This document shows positions 37,911 through 47,005 of a DNA stretch of 64,000 nt, piece after piece. The notes beneath the pieces were generated by a model. That model was not told the DNA's origin. It ran no database searches and saw only the letters and a list, made by a program, of their open reading frames with translations. The translations under genes and the position numbers were made by a program. Every line of letters begins with the position of its first letter. Position 1 is the stretch's first letter. The stretch is taken from contig JAUYTN010000048.1 of NCBI GenBank assembly GCA_030695205.1, forward strand, positions 1-64,000. The letters run 5' to 3'. Source of the DNA: Burkholderiaceae bacterium. Its GTDB lineage: Bacteria > Pseudomonadota > Gammaproteobacteria > Burkholderiales > Burkholderiaceae_C.

Positions 37911-40400
37911 GTGAACCCACAGAATTCGTCCGAGCAAGATATCTGCGACAAACTCATCCGGCCTGCCATTGAGCAGGCCGGTTGGCATGCGTTGACGCAA
38001 ATTTATGCCCAGTTTCCTCTGCGCGCTGGCCGCGTGGTGGTTCGCGGCAGCACCGCTCGGCGCGATGCCTCCACCGTTCTGCGGGCTGACTATGTGCTTT
38101 GCCACAAACCCAACATCCCTTTGGCCGTGGTCGAAGCCAAGCGCGCCTGCCTGTCCGTGGCGGCGGGCACGCAGCAAGCCCTCAAGTACGCCGAGCTGTT
38201 GGGTGTGCCCTTCAGCTTTGCCAGCAACGGCGATGGCTTTGTTTTCCGCGACGCTACCTTGTCCAATGGCGTGTTGGAGCAAAACCTCGCCTTGCACGAG
38301 TTTCCCAGCCCTGCCGAGCTGTGGCAGCGCTACTGCGCCTGGAAGGGTTGGGCCCCCGAGGTGCAGCGCGTGGCTGGGCACGATTACGCCCCCAGCAAAA
38401 CACCACGCTACTACCAACTCAACGCCATCAACCGCACGGTGGAGGCCATTGCCGCCGGGCAAAACCGCGCGCTGCTGGTCATGGCCACGGGCACCGGCAA
38501 AACCTACACCGCCTTCCAGATCATCTGGCGGTTGTGGAAGAGCGGTGCCAAAAAACGCATTCTGTTCCTGGCCGACCGCAACATCCTCATTGACCAAACC
38601 ATGGTCAACGACTTTCGGCCGTTCAAAGGGGCCATGGCCAAGCTCAGTCCACACGCCAAAGGCATTGAGCGCGTGAACGAGCAGGGCCAACTGGTGGCGG
38701 AAGACCTTGACCTGGCCGTGAACAAAGCCACCAAGAAGGTGGACACCAGCTACGAAATCTATTTGTCTCTGTACCAGGCCGTCAGCGGTGCGCAGGAAGA
38801 GCGCAACATTTACAAGCAGTTCAGCCCTGACTTTTTCGACCTGATCGTGGTGGATGAGTGCCACCGGGGCAGTGCGGCTGAAGACTCTGCATGGCGTGAC
38901 ATCCTTACTTACTTCCAAAGCGCCACCCAAGTGGGCCTGACCGCCACGCCCAAAGAGACCGACACCGTCTCCAACTCCGACTACTTTGGCCCGCCCATCT
39001 ACACCTACAGCCTGAAGCAAGGCATTGAAGACGGTTACCTGGCCCCCTACAAAGTGGTGCGGGTGGACCTGGACAAAGACACCTTCGGTTGGCGGCCCAC
39101 CGTGGGCATGACCGACAAGCTGGGCAACGTCATTGAAGACCGCATCTACACCGGTGCCGACATGAACCGCAAGCTGGTGCTGGAGCGGCGCGACGAGGTG
39201 GTGGCCGCCAAGATCACCGAATACCTGAAGGGCACCGACCGGCACGCCAAAACCATTGTGTTTTGCGAAGACATCGACCACGCCGCCCGCATGCGCCAGG
39301 CGCTGAGCAACGCCAATGCCGACATCTGCGCCACCGACCCTAAATACGTGGTGCAAATCACCGGTGATAACGCCGAAGGCAAAGCCCAGCTCGACAACTT
39401 CATTGACCCCGAAAAGCCCTTTCCGGTGATTGCCACCACCTCCAAGCTCATGAGCACCGGAGTGGACGCGCAAACTTGCAAGCTCATCGTGCTGGACCAA
39501 AACATCAAGTCCATGACGCTGTTCAAGCAAATCATTGGCCGGGGCACACGCCTGCGCGAAGACCTGGGCAAAAGCTGGTTCACCATCCTCGACTTCAAAC
39601 GCGCCACCGAACTCTTTGCCGACAAAGACTTTGATGGCGACCCCGTGCAGGTGTACCAGCCCAAAGACGATGAACCGGTGGTGCCGCCAGAACCCTTGGC
39701 TGACGACACCACGCTCAAACTCAACCCCTTGGCTGACCCCGCCGCCGAGCAAGCCCCACCAAGCCAAGACGGCCTGGGCCCCTTTCAGCCCGGCGGGCCG
39801 GACGAACCCAAGAAATACATCTTGGGTAACCAGGTGACCGTGGCCGTGGCCCGCGAGCGGGTGCAGTACCTCAACGCCGACGGCAAACTCATCACCGAAA
39901 GCCTGCGCGACTACACCCGCATCAACCTGACCAAGCGGTATGACTCGCTCGACCAATTTTTGCAGGCCTGGCACAGCGCTGACCGCAAAGCCGCGCTGGT
40001 GCAAGAACTGGAGCAACAAGGTGTTTTGATAGAAGCGCTGCAGGCCGAATTGACCACTGAAACCGGCCTGCAAGGGCTGGACCCTTTCGACCTGTTGCTG
40101 CATGTGGCCTACCACCAGCCCCCGCTCACCCGGCGCGAACGCGCCCGCCGCGTGCGCCAGCGCAGCGCCCAGGCCACCGTGTTCACCCAATACGGCCCGC
40201 TGGCCCGCAAGGTGATCGACGCGTTGCTCGACAAATACGCCGACGAAGGCGTGGCCACGCTGGAAAGCCCCGATGTGCTCAAGCTCCAACCTTTTACCGA
40301 CCTGGGCAGCCCAGTTGAGCTGGTCAGAAGCTTCGGTGGACGCCCGCAATACCTGGCGGCTGTGCAGTCGCTGGAGCGTGAGCTGTACGCCGTGCGTTGA
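37911..40400 (+). CDS. hsdR: Type I restriction enzyme, R (motor/nuclease) subunit, EcoEI type
   Basis: HsdR translocates DNA and cuts it when the recognition site is unmethylated. The protein (about 829 residues) has an N-terminal nuclease with D...VEAK (residues 58-75), a superfamily-2 helicase with MATGTGKT (about 188), VVDECHRG (about 312), GLTATP and IGRGTRLRED, and an EcoEI-type C-terminal domain. Its length matches EcoEI-type HsdR. GTG 37911 has GGGAG five bases upstream; another in-frame GTG lies at 37884. The genes for M and S follow on the same strand but are separated from it by an ATPase gene. Confidence 0.95.
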   Translation: MNPQNSSEQDICDKLIRPAIEQAGWHALTQIYAQFPLRAGRVVVRGSTARRDASTVLRADYVLCHKPNIPLAVVEAKRACLSVAAGTQQALKYAELLGVPFSFASNGDGFVFRDATLSNGVLEQNLALHEFPSPAELWQRYCAWKGWAPEVQRVAGHDYAPSKTPRYYQLNAINRTVEAIAAGQNRALLVMATGTGKTYTAFQIIWRLWKSGAKKRILFLADRNILIDQTMVNDFRPFKGAMAKLSPHAKGIERVNEQGQLVAEDLDLAVNKATKKVDTSYEIYLSLYQAVSGAQEERNIYKQFSPDFFDLIVVDECHRGSAAEDSAWRDILTYFQSATQVGLTATPKETDTVSNSDYFGPPIYTYSLKQGIEDGYLAPYKVVRVDLDKDTFGWRPTVGMTDKLGNVIEDRIYTGADMNRKLVLERRDEVVAAKITEYLKGTDRHAKTIVFCEDIDHAARMRQALSNANADICATDPKYVVQITGDNAEGKAQLDNFIDPEKPFPVIATTSKLMSTGVDAQTCKLIVLDQNIKSMTLFKQIIGRGTRLREDLGKSWFTILDFKRATELFADKDFDGDPVQVYQPKDDEPVVPPEPLADDTTLKLNPLADPAAEQAPPSQDGLGPFQPGGPDEPKKYILGNQVTVAVARERVQYLNADGKLITESLRDYTRINLTKRYDSLDQFLQAWHSADRKAALVQELEQQGVLIEALQAELTTETGLQGLDPFDLLLHVAYHQPPLTRRERARRVRQRSAQATVFTQYGPLARKVIDALLDKYADEGVATLESPDVLKLQPFTDLGSPVELVRSFGGRPQYLAAVQSLERELYAVR

Positions 40401-40419
40401 ATATCTACTTTTATCCAAA

Positions 40420-40438
40420 TATAGATAAACTATCTATA
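40420..40438. promoter_or_regulatory. Palindrome upstream of the AAA ATPase gene
   Basis: TATAGATA (40420-40427) and TATCTATA (40431-40438) form perfect 8-bp arms with a 3-base spacer, in an AT-rich 61-bp gap between hsdR and the ATPase gene. Further TATC half-copies (ATATCTAC at 40401, AGATAGG at 40451) flank it. This looks like a regulator-binding site overlapping a promoter. No regulator gene is adjacent, so the binder is unknown. Confidence 0.5.
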
Positions 40439-40461
40439 TCAGAGATAGGAGTGGATATTTC

Positions 40462-41640
40462 ATGCGTTACTACCCCCGCACCCAGCTCGCCGTCGAATTG
40501 GCCAATGCCTTGCAAGGCAAATTGGCGTTCAGCGACGCACCCAACGGCCTGTTTCTGGCCGCACCCCGGCGCACCGGCAAGTCCACTTTTTTGCAGTCTG
40601 ACCTCAGCCCTGAGCTGGCACGGCGACAGGTGGTCGTGGTGTACGTGGATTTGTGGGCTGACCAAAAACGCGACCCTGGCAGCCTGATTGCGGAGGCAGT
40701 GGGCCGTGCCCTGCTCCAGCAACTGGGCGTGGTGGCCAAGGCCACCAAATCGGCTGGGCTGGAGAGCATCACCGTTGGGGGGCTCAAAATTGACACCTCC
40801 AAAATTGGCAGGGTGGACGGCATCACGCTGGCAGACGCCTTGCGGGCCTTGGTCGATGCCGCCAAACAACCTGTGGCCTTGATCATTGACGAAGCCCAGC
40901 ATGCCCTCACCAGCGAGGCGGGCGAATCGGCCATGGCCGCGCTCAAATCCGCGCGCGACCAACTCAACCGGCCCGACCACATCCGGCTCATGCTGGTCAT
41001 GTCCGGATCTGACCGCGACAAACTCCTGCGGCTGGTCAACACCAATGCAGCTCCTTTTTATGGCTCGCAAATTCAGCGCATGCCCGAGTTGGGGCCCGAT
41101 TTCATTGCACACATCGCCGGGCTCATAGCCAACCAGCGGCCTGACCTGGGTGACATCAACCAAGCCACCCTCTATCAAGCCTTTGTGTTCTTTGGCCAAC
41201 GCCCCCAGTTTTTCATGGACGCCTTGGGCCAGGTGCTCAGCCCACTGGCCACACACGATGGGCGCTTTGAAGACGCTCTGCTGGCCCAGGCCACGGAGCG
41301 GCAACGCGGCGACGAAGCCCAAATGGAGAGCGACTACACCGCCCTCAAACCGCTGGAGCAAGCCGTGCTGTGGCGCATGCTGGAGCAAGGCACGCGCTTT
41401 CGCCCCTACGACGCAGAAGCCTTGCTGTTTTACGCCGACAAAACAGGCGAAAAAATCACCGTGGCCAAGGCCCAAAAAGCACTGGAAGGCCTGCGCGCCC
41501 ACCAGCCCAGCCTGATCTGGAAGTCAGCCCGCAGCGAATACGCTGTGGAAGACGCCGCCATGCTGCGTTGGTACGCCCAGCGCGTGGCAGCAGGCACCTG
41601 GCCACCCTTGGGGCCACAGCTCGATTGGCTGGAAGACTGA
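40462..41640 (+). CDS. AAA-type ATPase of unknown function inside the restriction-modification locus
   Basis: The 392-residue protein has Walker A in APRRTGKSTF (residues 34-43) and Walker B in VALIIDEAQHA (about 137-147), then a sensor-like VMSGSDRDKLLRLV and a C-terminal winged-helix-like region (ALEGLRAHQPSLIWKSARSEYAVED). It resembles the STAND/AAA group of ATPases that act as DNA- or protein-bound switches. There is no nuclease domain. It lies between hsdR and hsdM on the same strand, with its own AT-rich promoter region. It could be a defence accessory or a regulator of restriction; neither is shown. Confidence 0.78.
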   Translation: MRYYPRTQLAVELANALQGKLAFSDAPNGLFLAAPRRTGKSTFLQSDLSPELARRQVVVVYVDLWADQKRDPGSLIAEAVGRALLQQLGVVAKATKSAGLESITVGGLKIDTSKIGRVDGITLADALRALVDAAKQPVALIIDEAQHALTSEAGESAMAALKSARDQLNRPDHIRLMLVMSGSDRDKLLRLVNTNAAPFYGSQIQRMPELGPDFIAHIAGLIANQRPDLGDINQATLYQAFVFFGQRPQFFMDALGQVLSPLATHDGRFEDALLAQATERQRGDEAQMESDYTALKPLEQAVLWRMLEQGTRFRPYDAEALLFYADKTGEKITVAKAQKALEGLRAHQPSLIWKSARSEYAVEDAAMLRWYAQRVAAGTWPPLGPQLDWLED

Positions 41641-41665
41641 GGCCGTCTGGCCCCAGTGTGGCCAT

Positions 41666-41713
41666 AAAAATATAGCTGCTGGCGCAATACAGACAAGCGC
41701 CAGAGCACTTTTT
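41666..41713. repeat. Short hairpin repeat between the ATPase gene and hsdM
   Basis: AAAAATATAGCTGCTGGCGC...GCGCCAGAGCACTTTTT: the arms CTGGCGC (41679-41685) and GCGCCAG (41697-41703) enclose 11 bases, with A-rich and T-rich flanks. Similar TAGCTGCT-xxGCGC elements are frequent in intergenic DNA of Comamonadaceae, and weaker fragments occur here at about 550-585 and 48975-49010. It may also act as a bidirectional terminator ahead of hsdM. Confidence 0.55.
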
Positions 41714-41730
41714 CATACATAAAAAACCAT

Positions 41731-43200
41731 ATGTCCAACATCTCCAGCGTCATCAAGTCCATTCAAGACGTCATGCGGCAAGACAGCGGGGTCGATGGCG
41801 ATGCGCAGCGCATCAGTCAGCTCACCTGGCTGCTGTTTCTCAAGGTGTTCGACGCGCTCGAAGAAGAGCTTGAACTCACCCGTGACCACTACACCAGCCC
41901 CATGCCCGAAGCCATGCGCTGGCGCAGCTGGGCCGCTGACCCCGAAGGCATCACCGGCGATGACCTGCTGGACTTTGTGAACACCGAGCTGTTCGTCACC
42001 CTCAAAAACCTGCCCGGCGACCCCGAGCGCAACCCGCGCGGCTACGTGGTGCGCGGCGTGTTTGAAGACGCCTACAACTACATGAAAAGCGGGCACCTGC
42101 TGCGCCAGGTCATCAACAAGCTCAACGCCATCGACTTCAACCGCCAGGCCGAGCGCCACCAGTTCAACGACCTCTACGAAAAAATCCTGAAAGACCTGCA
42201 AAGCGCGGGCAACGCCGGCGAGTTCTACACCCCCCGCGCCGTCACGCAGTTCATGGTGGACATCACCAACCCCCGCCTGGGCGAGGTGGTGCTGGACCCG
42301 GCCACTGGCACCGGCGGCTTTTTGGTGTGTGCCATTGAGCACCTGCGCAAACAGGTGCACAACGCCGACCAGGAGGCGCAACTGCAACTGGCCGTGCGCG
42401 GCGTGGAGAAAAAGCAGTTGCCCCATATGCTGTGCGTCACCAACCTGATGCTGCACGGCATCGAGGTGCCCAGCAACGTGCGGCACGACAACACCCTGGC
42501 CCGCCCCCTGCGCGACCACACCGCCGCCGACCGCGTGGACGTGGTGCTGACCAACCCGCCCTTTGGCGGCGTGGAAGAGCCCGGCATCGAGCAGGGCTAC
42601 CCGGCCGACGTGCGTACCAAAGAAACCGCCGATCTGTTTCTGGTTCTCATCCAGCACATCCTCAAACCCGGTGGCCGCGCCGCCCTGGTGCTGCCCGACG
42701 GCACCCTGTTTGGCGAGGGCGTGAAAACCCGCATCAAAGAACAACTGCTGGCCGAATGCAACCTGCACACCATCGTCCGCCTGCCCAACGGCGTGTTTGC
42801 GCCCTACACCGGCATCAAAACCAACCTGCTGTTCTTCACCAAAGGCCAGCCCACCCAGCACGTTTGGTACTACGAGCACCCCTACCCGGCGGGCGTGAAG
42901 AACTACAACAAAACCAAGCCCATCCGCATTGAAGAGTTCGATGCCGAAAAGGCCTGGTGGGGCACAGAAGCCGATGGCTTTGCTGCCCGCGTGGAAAACG
43001 AGCGGGCGTGGAAGGTGAGCATCGACCAGATCAAGGCCGCCAACTACAACCTCGACCAAAAGAACCCCCACGCCGCCGACGTGGCCACCCACGACCCCGA
43101 GCAACTGCTGGCCGAGCACACCCGCCTGCAAGCAGAGGCGCAGGCGCTGCGCGACGAGCTGAAGGCCATATTGGCGCAGAGCCTGGGGGCCAAGGCATGA
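41731..43200 (+). CDS. hsdM: Type I restriction-modification DNA methyltransferase (M) subunit
   Basis: HsdM methylates adenine N6 in the HsdS-defined site. The 489-residue protein has the N-terminal HsdM domain (VIKSIQDVMRQDSGVDGDAQ), the S-adenosylmethionine motif LDPATGTGGFLV (about residue 187) and the catalytic VVLTNPPFGG (about 272). The length agrees with EcoEI-type M subunits. Its stop overlaps the start of the DUF1016 nuclease gene (ATGA). Confidence 0.96.
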   Translation: MSNISSVIKSIQDVMRQDSGVDGDAQRISQLTWLLFLKVFDALEEELELTRDHYTSPMPEAMRWRSWAADPEGITGDDLLDFVNTELFVTLKNLPGDPERNPRGYVVRGVFEDAYNYMKSGHLLRQVINKLNAIDFNRQAERHQFNDLYEKILKDLQSAGNAGEFYTPRAVTQFMVDITNPRLGEVVLDPATGTGGFLVCAIEHLRKQVHNADQEAQLQLAVRGVEKKQLPHMLCVTNLMLHGIEVPSNVRHDNTLARPLRDHTAADRVDVVLTNPPFGGVEEPGIEQGYPADVRTKETADLFLVLIQHILKPGGRAALVLPDGTLFGEGVKTRIKEQLLAECNLHTIVRLPNGVFAPYTGIKTNLLFFTKGQPTQHVWYYEHPYPAGVKNYNKTKPIRIEEFDAEKAWWGTEADGFAARVENERAWKVSIDQIKAANYNLDQKNPHAADVATHDPEQLLAEHTRLQAEAQALRDELKAILAQSLGAKA

Positions 43201-44273
43201 GCCAACTGCCTGTGCCAACCACCGAAGCGGCAGGAACCGACACGCTGTACGCACAGATTCTGGGCGTGCTCACCCAGGCCCGCTCGCACGCCAAGCGCAG
43301 CGTCAACCAGACCATGGTGCAGGCCTACTGGCAAGTGGGCCGCCTGATTGTGGAGAACGAACAGGCAGGCCAAGCCCGCGCCGCCTACGGCAGCAAAACC
43401 CTGCAAACGCTGGCGCAGCGGCTCAGTGCGGAGCTGGGCAAAGGCTTTTCTTTGGCCAACCTGCGCAACTTCAGGCAGTTTTACCTGACCTTCACCGAAG
43501 ACGACATTCGCTACTCGCCAAGTAGCGAATTGAGCTGGACCCACTACCGCGTGTTGATGCGCGTGGCCGACCCCGTTGCCCGCCAGTGGTACGCCCGGGA
43601 GGCCGTCAGCCAGACTTGGAGCGTGGCCGCACTCGACCGCCAAATCAGCACCCTGTATTACCAGCGCCTGCTCTCCAGCCAACAACAGGACGGCGTTCGC
43701 GCCGAAGCCAGCGCCCTGATCAAGCGCGATGCGCCGCCCCACCCGCATGACTTCATCCGCGACCCCTACATCCTCGAATTTCTGGACGGCCAGCCCCACG
43801 CCAGCTGGTACGAAAAAGACCTGGAACAAGGCCTGCTCGACCAGTTGCAAAAATTCCTGCTGGAGCTGGGCAAAGGCTTTGCCTTCGTGGCCCGCCAGCG
43901 CCACCTGCGCGTCGAAGACGAAGATGCTTTTGTGGACTTGGTGTTTTACAACTACATCCTGAAATGCTTTGTGCTGATTGAGCTGAAGGTGGGCAAGCTC
44001 AGCCACCAGGACGTGGGCCAGCTCGACATGTATGTGCGCGTGTTCGACCAGCACATCCGCCAGCCCGGCGACAACCCCACCATCGGGCTCATCCTTTGCT
44101 CGGAGCGCAACGAAGCCGTGGCCCGCTACTCGCTGCTGGCCGACAGCGAACAGGTGTTTGCCAGCCGCTACCAACCCTGGCTGCCCACCGAGGCCGAGCT
44201 GCAAGCCGAACTCACCCGCGACCGCGCCCTGCTTGAAAACGCCCAGCCCCTGCCGCCACGCCACACCGATTGA
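43197..44273 (+). CDS. DUF1016/YhcG-family PD-(D/E)xK nuclease
   Basis: The 358-residue protein has the DUF1016 N-terminal domain (YWQVGRLIVENEQAG; LAQRLSAELGKGFSLANLRNFRQFY) and a C-terminal nuclease fold with VDLVFYN and IELKVGKL (acidic-x-K pattern, about residues 246-264). YhcG proteins are often found in type I restriction loci and mobile DNA. The 4-bp overlap with hsdM implies co-translation. A role as an additional nuclease in defence is likely but not shown. Confidence 0.9.
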   Translation: MSQLPVPTTEAAGTDTLYAQILGVLTQARSHAKRSVNQTMVQAYWQVGRLIVENEQAGQARAAYGSKTLQTLAQRLSAELGKGFSLANLRNFRQFYLTFTEDDIRYSPSSELSWTHYRVLMRVADPVARQWYAREAVSQTWSVAALDRQISTLYYQRLLSSQQQDGVRAEASALIKRDAPPHPHDFIRDPYILEFLDGQPHASWYEKDLEQGLLDQLQKFLLELGKGFAFVARQRHLRVEDEDAFVDLVFYNYILKCFVLIELKVGKLSHQDVGQLDMYVRVFDQHIRQPGDNPTIGLILCSERNEAVARYSLLADSEQVFASRYQPWLPTEAELQAELTRDRALLENAQPLPPRHTD

Positions 44274-44295
44274 CCGACCAGGAAGGAGAACCACC

Positions 44296-45273
44296 ATGAA
44301 CCCCATTGCCATTTACCAAAGCCCCACGGGCACCGTCGATGTCCGCCTGGATGGCGACACCGTTTGGCTCAGCCTCCAACAAATTGCCGACCTTTTTGGC
44401 CGAGACAAATCTGTCATCTCCCGCCACTTGCGCAACGTGTTCAACGAGGGGGAACTGGAGCGCCCTTCAGTTGTTGCAAAAAATGCAACAACTGCCGCCG
44501 ACGGCAAAACCTACCAGGTTGAGTTTTTCAATCTCGATGCGATTTTGTCGGTGGGCTACCGGGTCAACTCCCGCGAAGGCACACGCTTTCGCCAATGGGC
44601 CACCCGCCTGCTGCGCGAGCACCTCACGCTGGGCTACACCGTCAACCGCCAGCGGTTCGAAGACAACGCCGCCGAGCTGGAGGCCGCGCTCAACCTCATC
44701 CGCAAAGCCGCCCAAACGCCCGAACTCAGCGCCGACACGGGCCGGGGTCTGGTGGACATCGTCACCCGCTACGCCCACACCTTTCTGTGGTTGCAACGCT
44801 ACGACGAAGGCCTGTTGACCGACCCCGACATCCAGCCCGGCGGCACCCTGCCCACGCTGGAGCAGGCCCGCGAAGCCCTGGCCCGCCTCAAGGCCGACCT
44901 GGTGCAGCGCGGCGAAGCCACCGACCTGTTTGCCCGCGACCGTGGCGACGGCTTGGCCGCGCTGCTGGGCAACCTGGACCAGAGCGTGTTTGGCGAACCC
45001 GCCTACCCCAGCGTGGAAGCCAAGGCCGCGCACCTGCTGTACTTCGTCATCAAAAACCACCCGTTTTCAGACGGCAACAAACGCAGCGGCGCGTTTCTGT
45101 TCGTGGACTTTCTGCACCGCAACGGGCGGCTGCTCAATGCCAGCGGCCACCCCGTCATCAACGACATGGGCCTGGCCGCGCTGGCCCTGCTGGTGGCCGA
45201 GTCCGACCCGGCGCAAAAAGACGTGCTCATCCGCCTCATCGTCAACATGCTGGCGCAGGGCGGGGCGGCGTGA
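44296..45273 (+). CDS. RhuM-Fic/Doc fusion protein
   Basis: The 325-residue protein begins with a RhuM-type domain (VWLSLQQIADLFGRDKSVISRHL, helix-turn-helix-like; about residues 1-130) and ends with a Fic/Doc domain bearing HPFSDGNKRSG (about residues 255-265). The catalytic His is present; the K in GNKR is as in Doc, where Fic proteins usually have G. Doc phosphorylates EF-Tu and Fic proteins AMPylate targets; which reaction applies here is open. GGAAGGAG precedes ATG 44296. Such genes are often inserted between hsdM and hsdS. Confidence 0.9.
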   Translation: MNPIAIYQSPTGTVDVRLDGDTVWLSLQQIADLFGRDKSVISRHLRNVFNEGELERPSVVAKNATTAADGKTYQVEFFNLDAILSVGYRVNSREGTRFRQWATRLLREHLTLGYTVNRQRFEDNAAELEAALNLIRKAAQTPELSADTGRGLVDIVTRYAHTFLWLQRYDEGLLTDPDIQPGGTLPTLEQAREALARLKADLVQRGEATDLFARDRGDGLAALLGNLDQSVFGEPAYPSVEAKAAHLLYFVIKNHPFSDGNKRSGAFLFVDFLHRNGRLLNASGHPVINDMGLAALALLVAESDPAQKDVLIRLIVNMLAQGGAA

Positions 45274-45322
45274 CGCGCTTGGCCTGAAGAAATTGATATA
45301 AAAAAACACCCGTCTTCGCTCG

Positions 45323-47005
45323 ATGAACAACACCTTGTTGCTACAACAGTTTGACCTGCTGGCCACCGCCCCCGGCGGCGTGGCCAGGCTGCGCGAACTC
45401 ATTCTGACCCTGGCCGTGCAAGGCAAGCTGGTGCCCCAGAACCCGGCAGACGAACCCGCCAGCGCGTTGCTGAAACGCATCCGCGCTGAAAAAGACCGGC
45501 TGATTGCCGAGGGCAAGATCAAGCGCGACAAACCGCTGGCCCCGATTGGGGAAGATGAACAGCCGTTTGAGTTGCCGCCGGGGTGGGTGTATTGCCGACT
45601 GGGGGCGTTGTTACTTTCAATTCGCAGCGGCGGCACCCCAAGCAAGCAGAATCCTGCATTCTGGGGCGGCGATATTCCTTGGGCAAGTGTCAAAGATCTT
45701 CGGTTTGGAGAACCAGTTTCAGATACTCAAGACCGAATTACCCAAGCCGGGCTGTGCGCTGGCTCAGAGCTAGCTCCAGCAGGTTCGATCTTGATTTGCA
45801 CACGGATGGGGTTAGGAAAGATTGGTGAGGCACTGGTAGATGTAGCGATCAATCAAGACTTGAAAGCAGTCTCGTTAGGAGCTGGCATTGATAAGCAGTA
45901 CTTCATTAACTATTTCAAAACGCTTGCAGTTGTTGGTTCAGGAATGACAGTGGCGGGCATCAAGCAGGAGGAGCTGCTCGGGTTTGTTGTCCCGTTACCG
46001 CCAGAAACTGAACAAGCCCGCATCGTCGCCCGCGTGGAAGAACTCATGCGCGTGTGCGATGCGCTGGAGGCCACGGGCCAGCGGCAGGCTGCGCACCACC
46101 GCCAACTGGTGCAAACGCTGCTCGGCGATCTCACCGCCGACAGCCACACCTCCTGGCAGCGCGTGGCCGACCACTTCGACACATTGCTCGACCGCCCCAG
46201 CGCCGTCGATGCGCTGGAACAGACCATCCTGCAACTGGCCGTGCGCGGCCAGCTCGTCCCCCAAGACCCCACTGACGAGCCCGCCAGCGCGTTGCTGAAA
46301 CGCATCCGCGCCGAAAAAGACCGGCTGATTGCCGCAGGCAAGATCAAACGCGACAAACCGCTGGCCCCGATTGGGGAGGAGGAACAGCCGTTTGAGCTGC
46401 CGCCGGGGTGGGAATGGGTTCAATCTTTTGAGGTTTGTGAACCTTCTAGCCTGATTACCTACGGCATCTTGAAGCCTGTTTGGGTTGTCTCAGGTATTCC
46501 CACAGTACGTGTTCAGGATATGAAGGGCGGTGTACTGGATACCAGTAACCTTGGGCATTGCTCGTTAGAGCGTGCAGGTAAGTTTGAAAAAACAAGGTTG
46601 GTCGCCGGTGATTTGCTGATAGCGAAAGATGGCGCTACGCTGGGGAAAACTGCATTTGTGCCCCCAGAACTAACCGGGGGGAACGTTACGCAGCACGTAT
46701 TGCGTTTCCCAATAAATGGCTTGTTGAATCGGAACTACGTGCGCATGGTCATTGACTCTGAGCATGGTCAGTGCTGGATGCTCTCAGAGACAAAAGGCGT
46801 TGCTCTTCCAGGTGTGAATGTTGGCGATTTCCGTCGTTTGCCCATCCCCCTCCCACCCCTCCCCGAACAAGCCCGCATCGTCGCCCGCGTGACCCAGCTG
46901 CGCCGCCTGTGTGCCGATCTGCGCCAGCGCCTGACCCAAAGCCAAACCACCCAGGCTGCGCTGGCTGAGGCGCTGGTGGTCGATGCTGTCTCTGGAGTTT
47001 GCTGA
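45323..47005 (+). CDS. hsdS: Type I restriction-modification specificity (S) subunit
   Basis: HsdS sets the two-part DNA target. The 560-residue protein has two variable target-recognition domains (about residues 93-235 and 368-520), each preceded by the same conserved stretch LVPQxPxDEPASALLKRIRAEK...QPFELPPGW, and each followed by a helical region starting EQARIVARV. The conserved stretches are also near identical in DNA. The recognition domains use AT-richer codons than their surroundings, a sign of exchange. Its TGA stop shares a base with the following ATG (TGATG). Confidence 0.95.
   Translation: MNNTLLLQQFDLLATAPGGVARLRELILTLAVQGKLVPQNPADEPASALLKRIRAEKDRLIAEGKIKRDKPLAPIGEDEQPFELPPGWVYCRLGALLLSIRSGGTPSKQNPAFWGGDIPWASVKDLRFGEPVSDTQDRITQAGLCAGSELAPAGSILICTRMGLGKIGEALVDVAINQDLKAVSLGAGIDKQYFINYFKTLAVVGSGMTVAGIKQEELLGFVVPLPPETEQARIVARVEELMRVCDALEATGQRQAAHHRQLVQTLLGDLTADSHTSWQRVADHFDTLLDRPSAVDALEQTILQLAVRGQLVPQDPTDEPASALLKRIRAEKDRLIAAGKIKRDKPLAPIGEEEQPFELPPGWEWVQSFEVCEPSSLITYGILKPVWVVSGIPTVRVQDMKGGVLDTSNLGHCSLERAGKFEKTRLVAGDLLIAKDGATLGKTAFVPPELTGGNVTQHVLRFPINGLLNRNYVRMVIDSEHGQCWMLSETKGVALPGVNVGDFRRLPIPLPPLPEQARIVARVTQLRRLCADLRQRLTQSQTTQAALAEALVVDAVSGVC
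45455..45587 (+). repeat. Direct repeat, copy 1, within hsdS
   Basis: A 133-bp stretch from CCCGCCAGCGCGTTGCTG to CGCCGGGGTGGG recurs 825 bp downstream (46280-46412) with about seven mismatches by eye. It precedes the first target-recognition domain and encodes the conserved spacer helix and PFELPPGW. Confidence 0.9.
46280..46412 (+). repeat. Direct repeat, copy 2, within hsdS
   Basis: Second copy of the 133-bp repeat; it precedes the second target-recognition domain. Offset from copy 1 is 825 bp, a multiple of three, so recombination between the copies would leave the reading frame open and remove one recognition domain. Confidence 0.9.

Noticed and set aside
37731..40418. Long open frame (about 895 codons) opposite hsdR
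   Set aside because: Antisense to a gene with full helicase motifs; composition bias only, no motif.
41713..43254. Open frame opposite hsdM
   Set aside because: Reverse-strand artefact of GC-rich coding; hsdM has all methyltransferase motifs.
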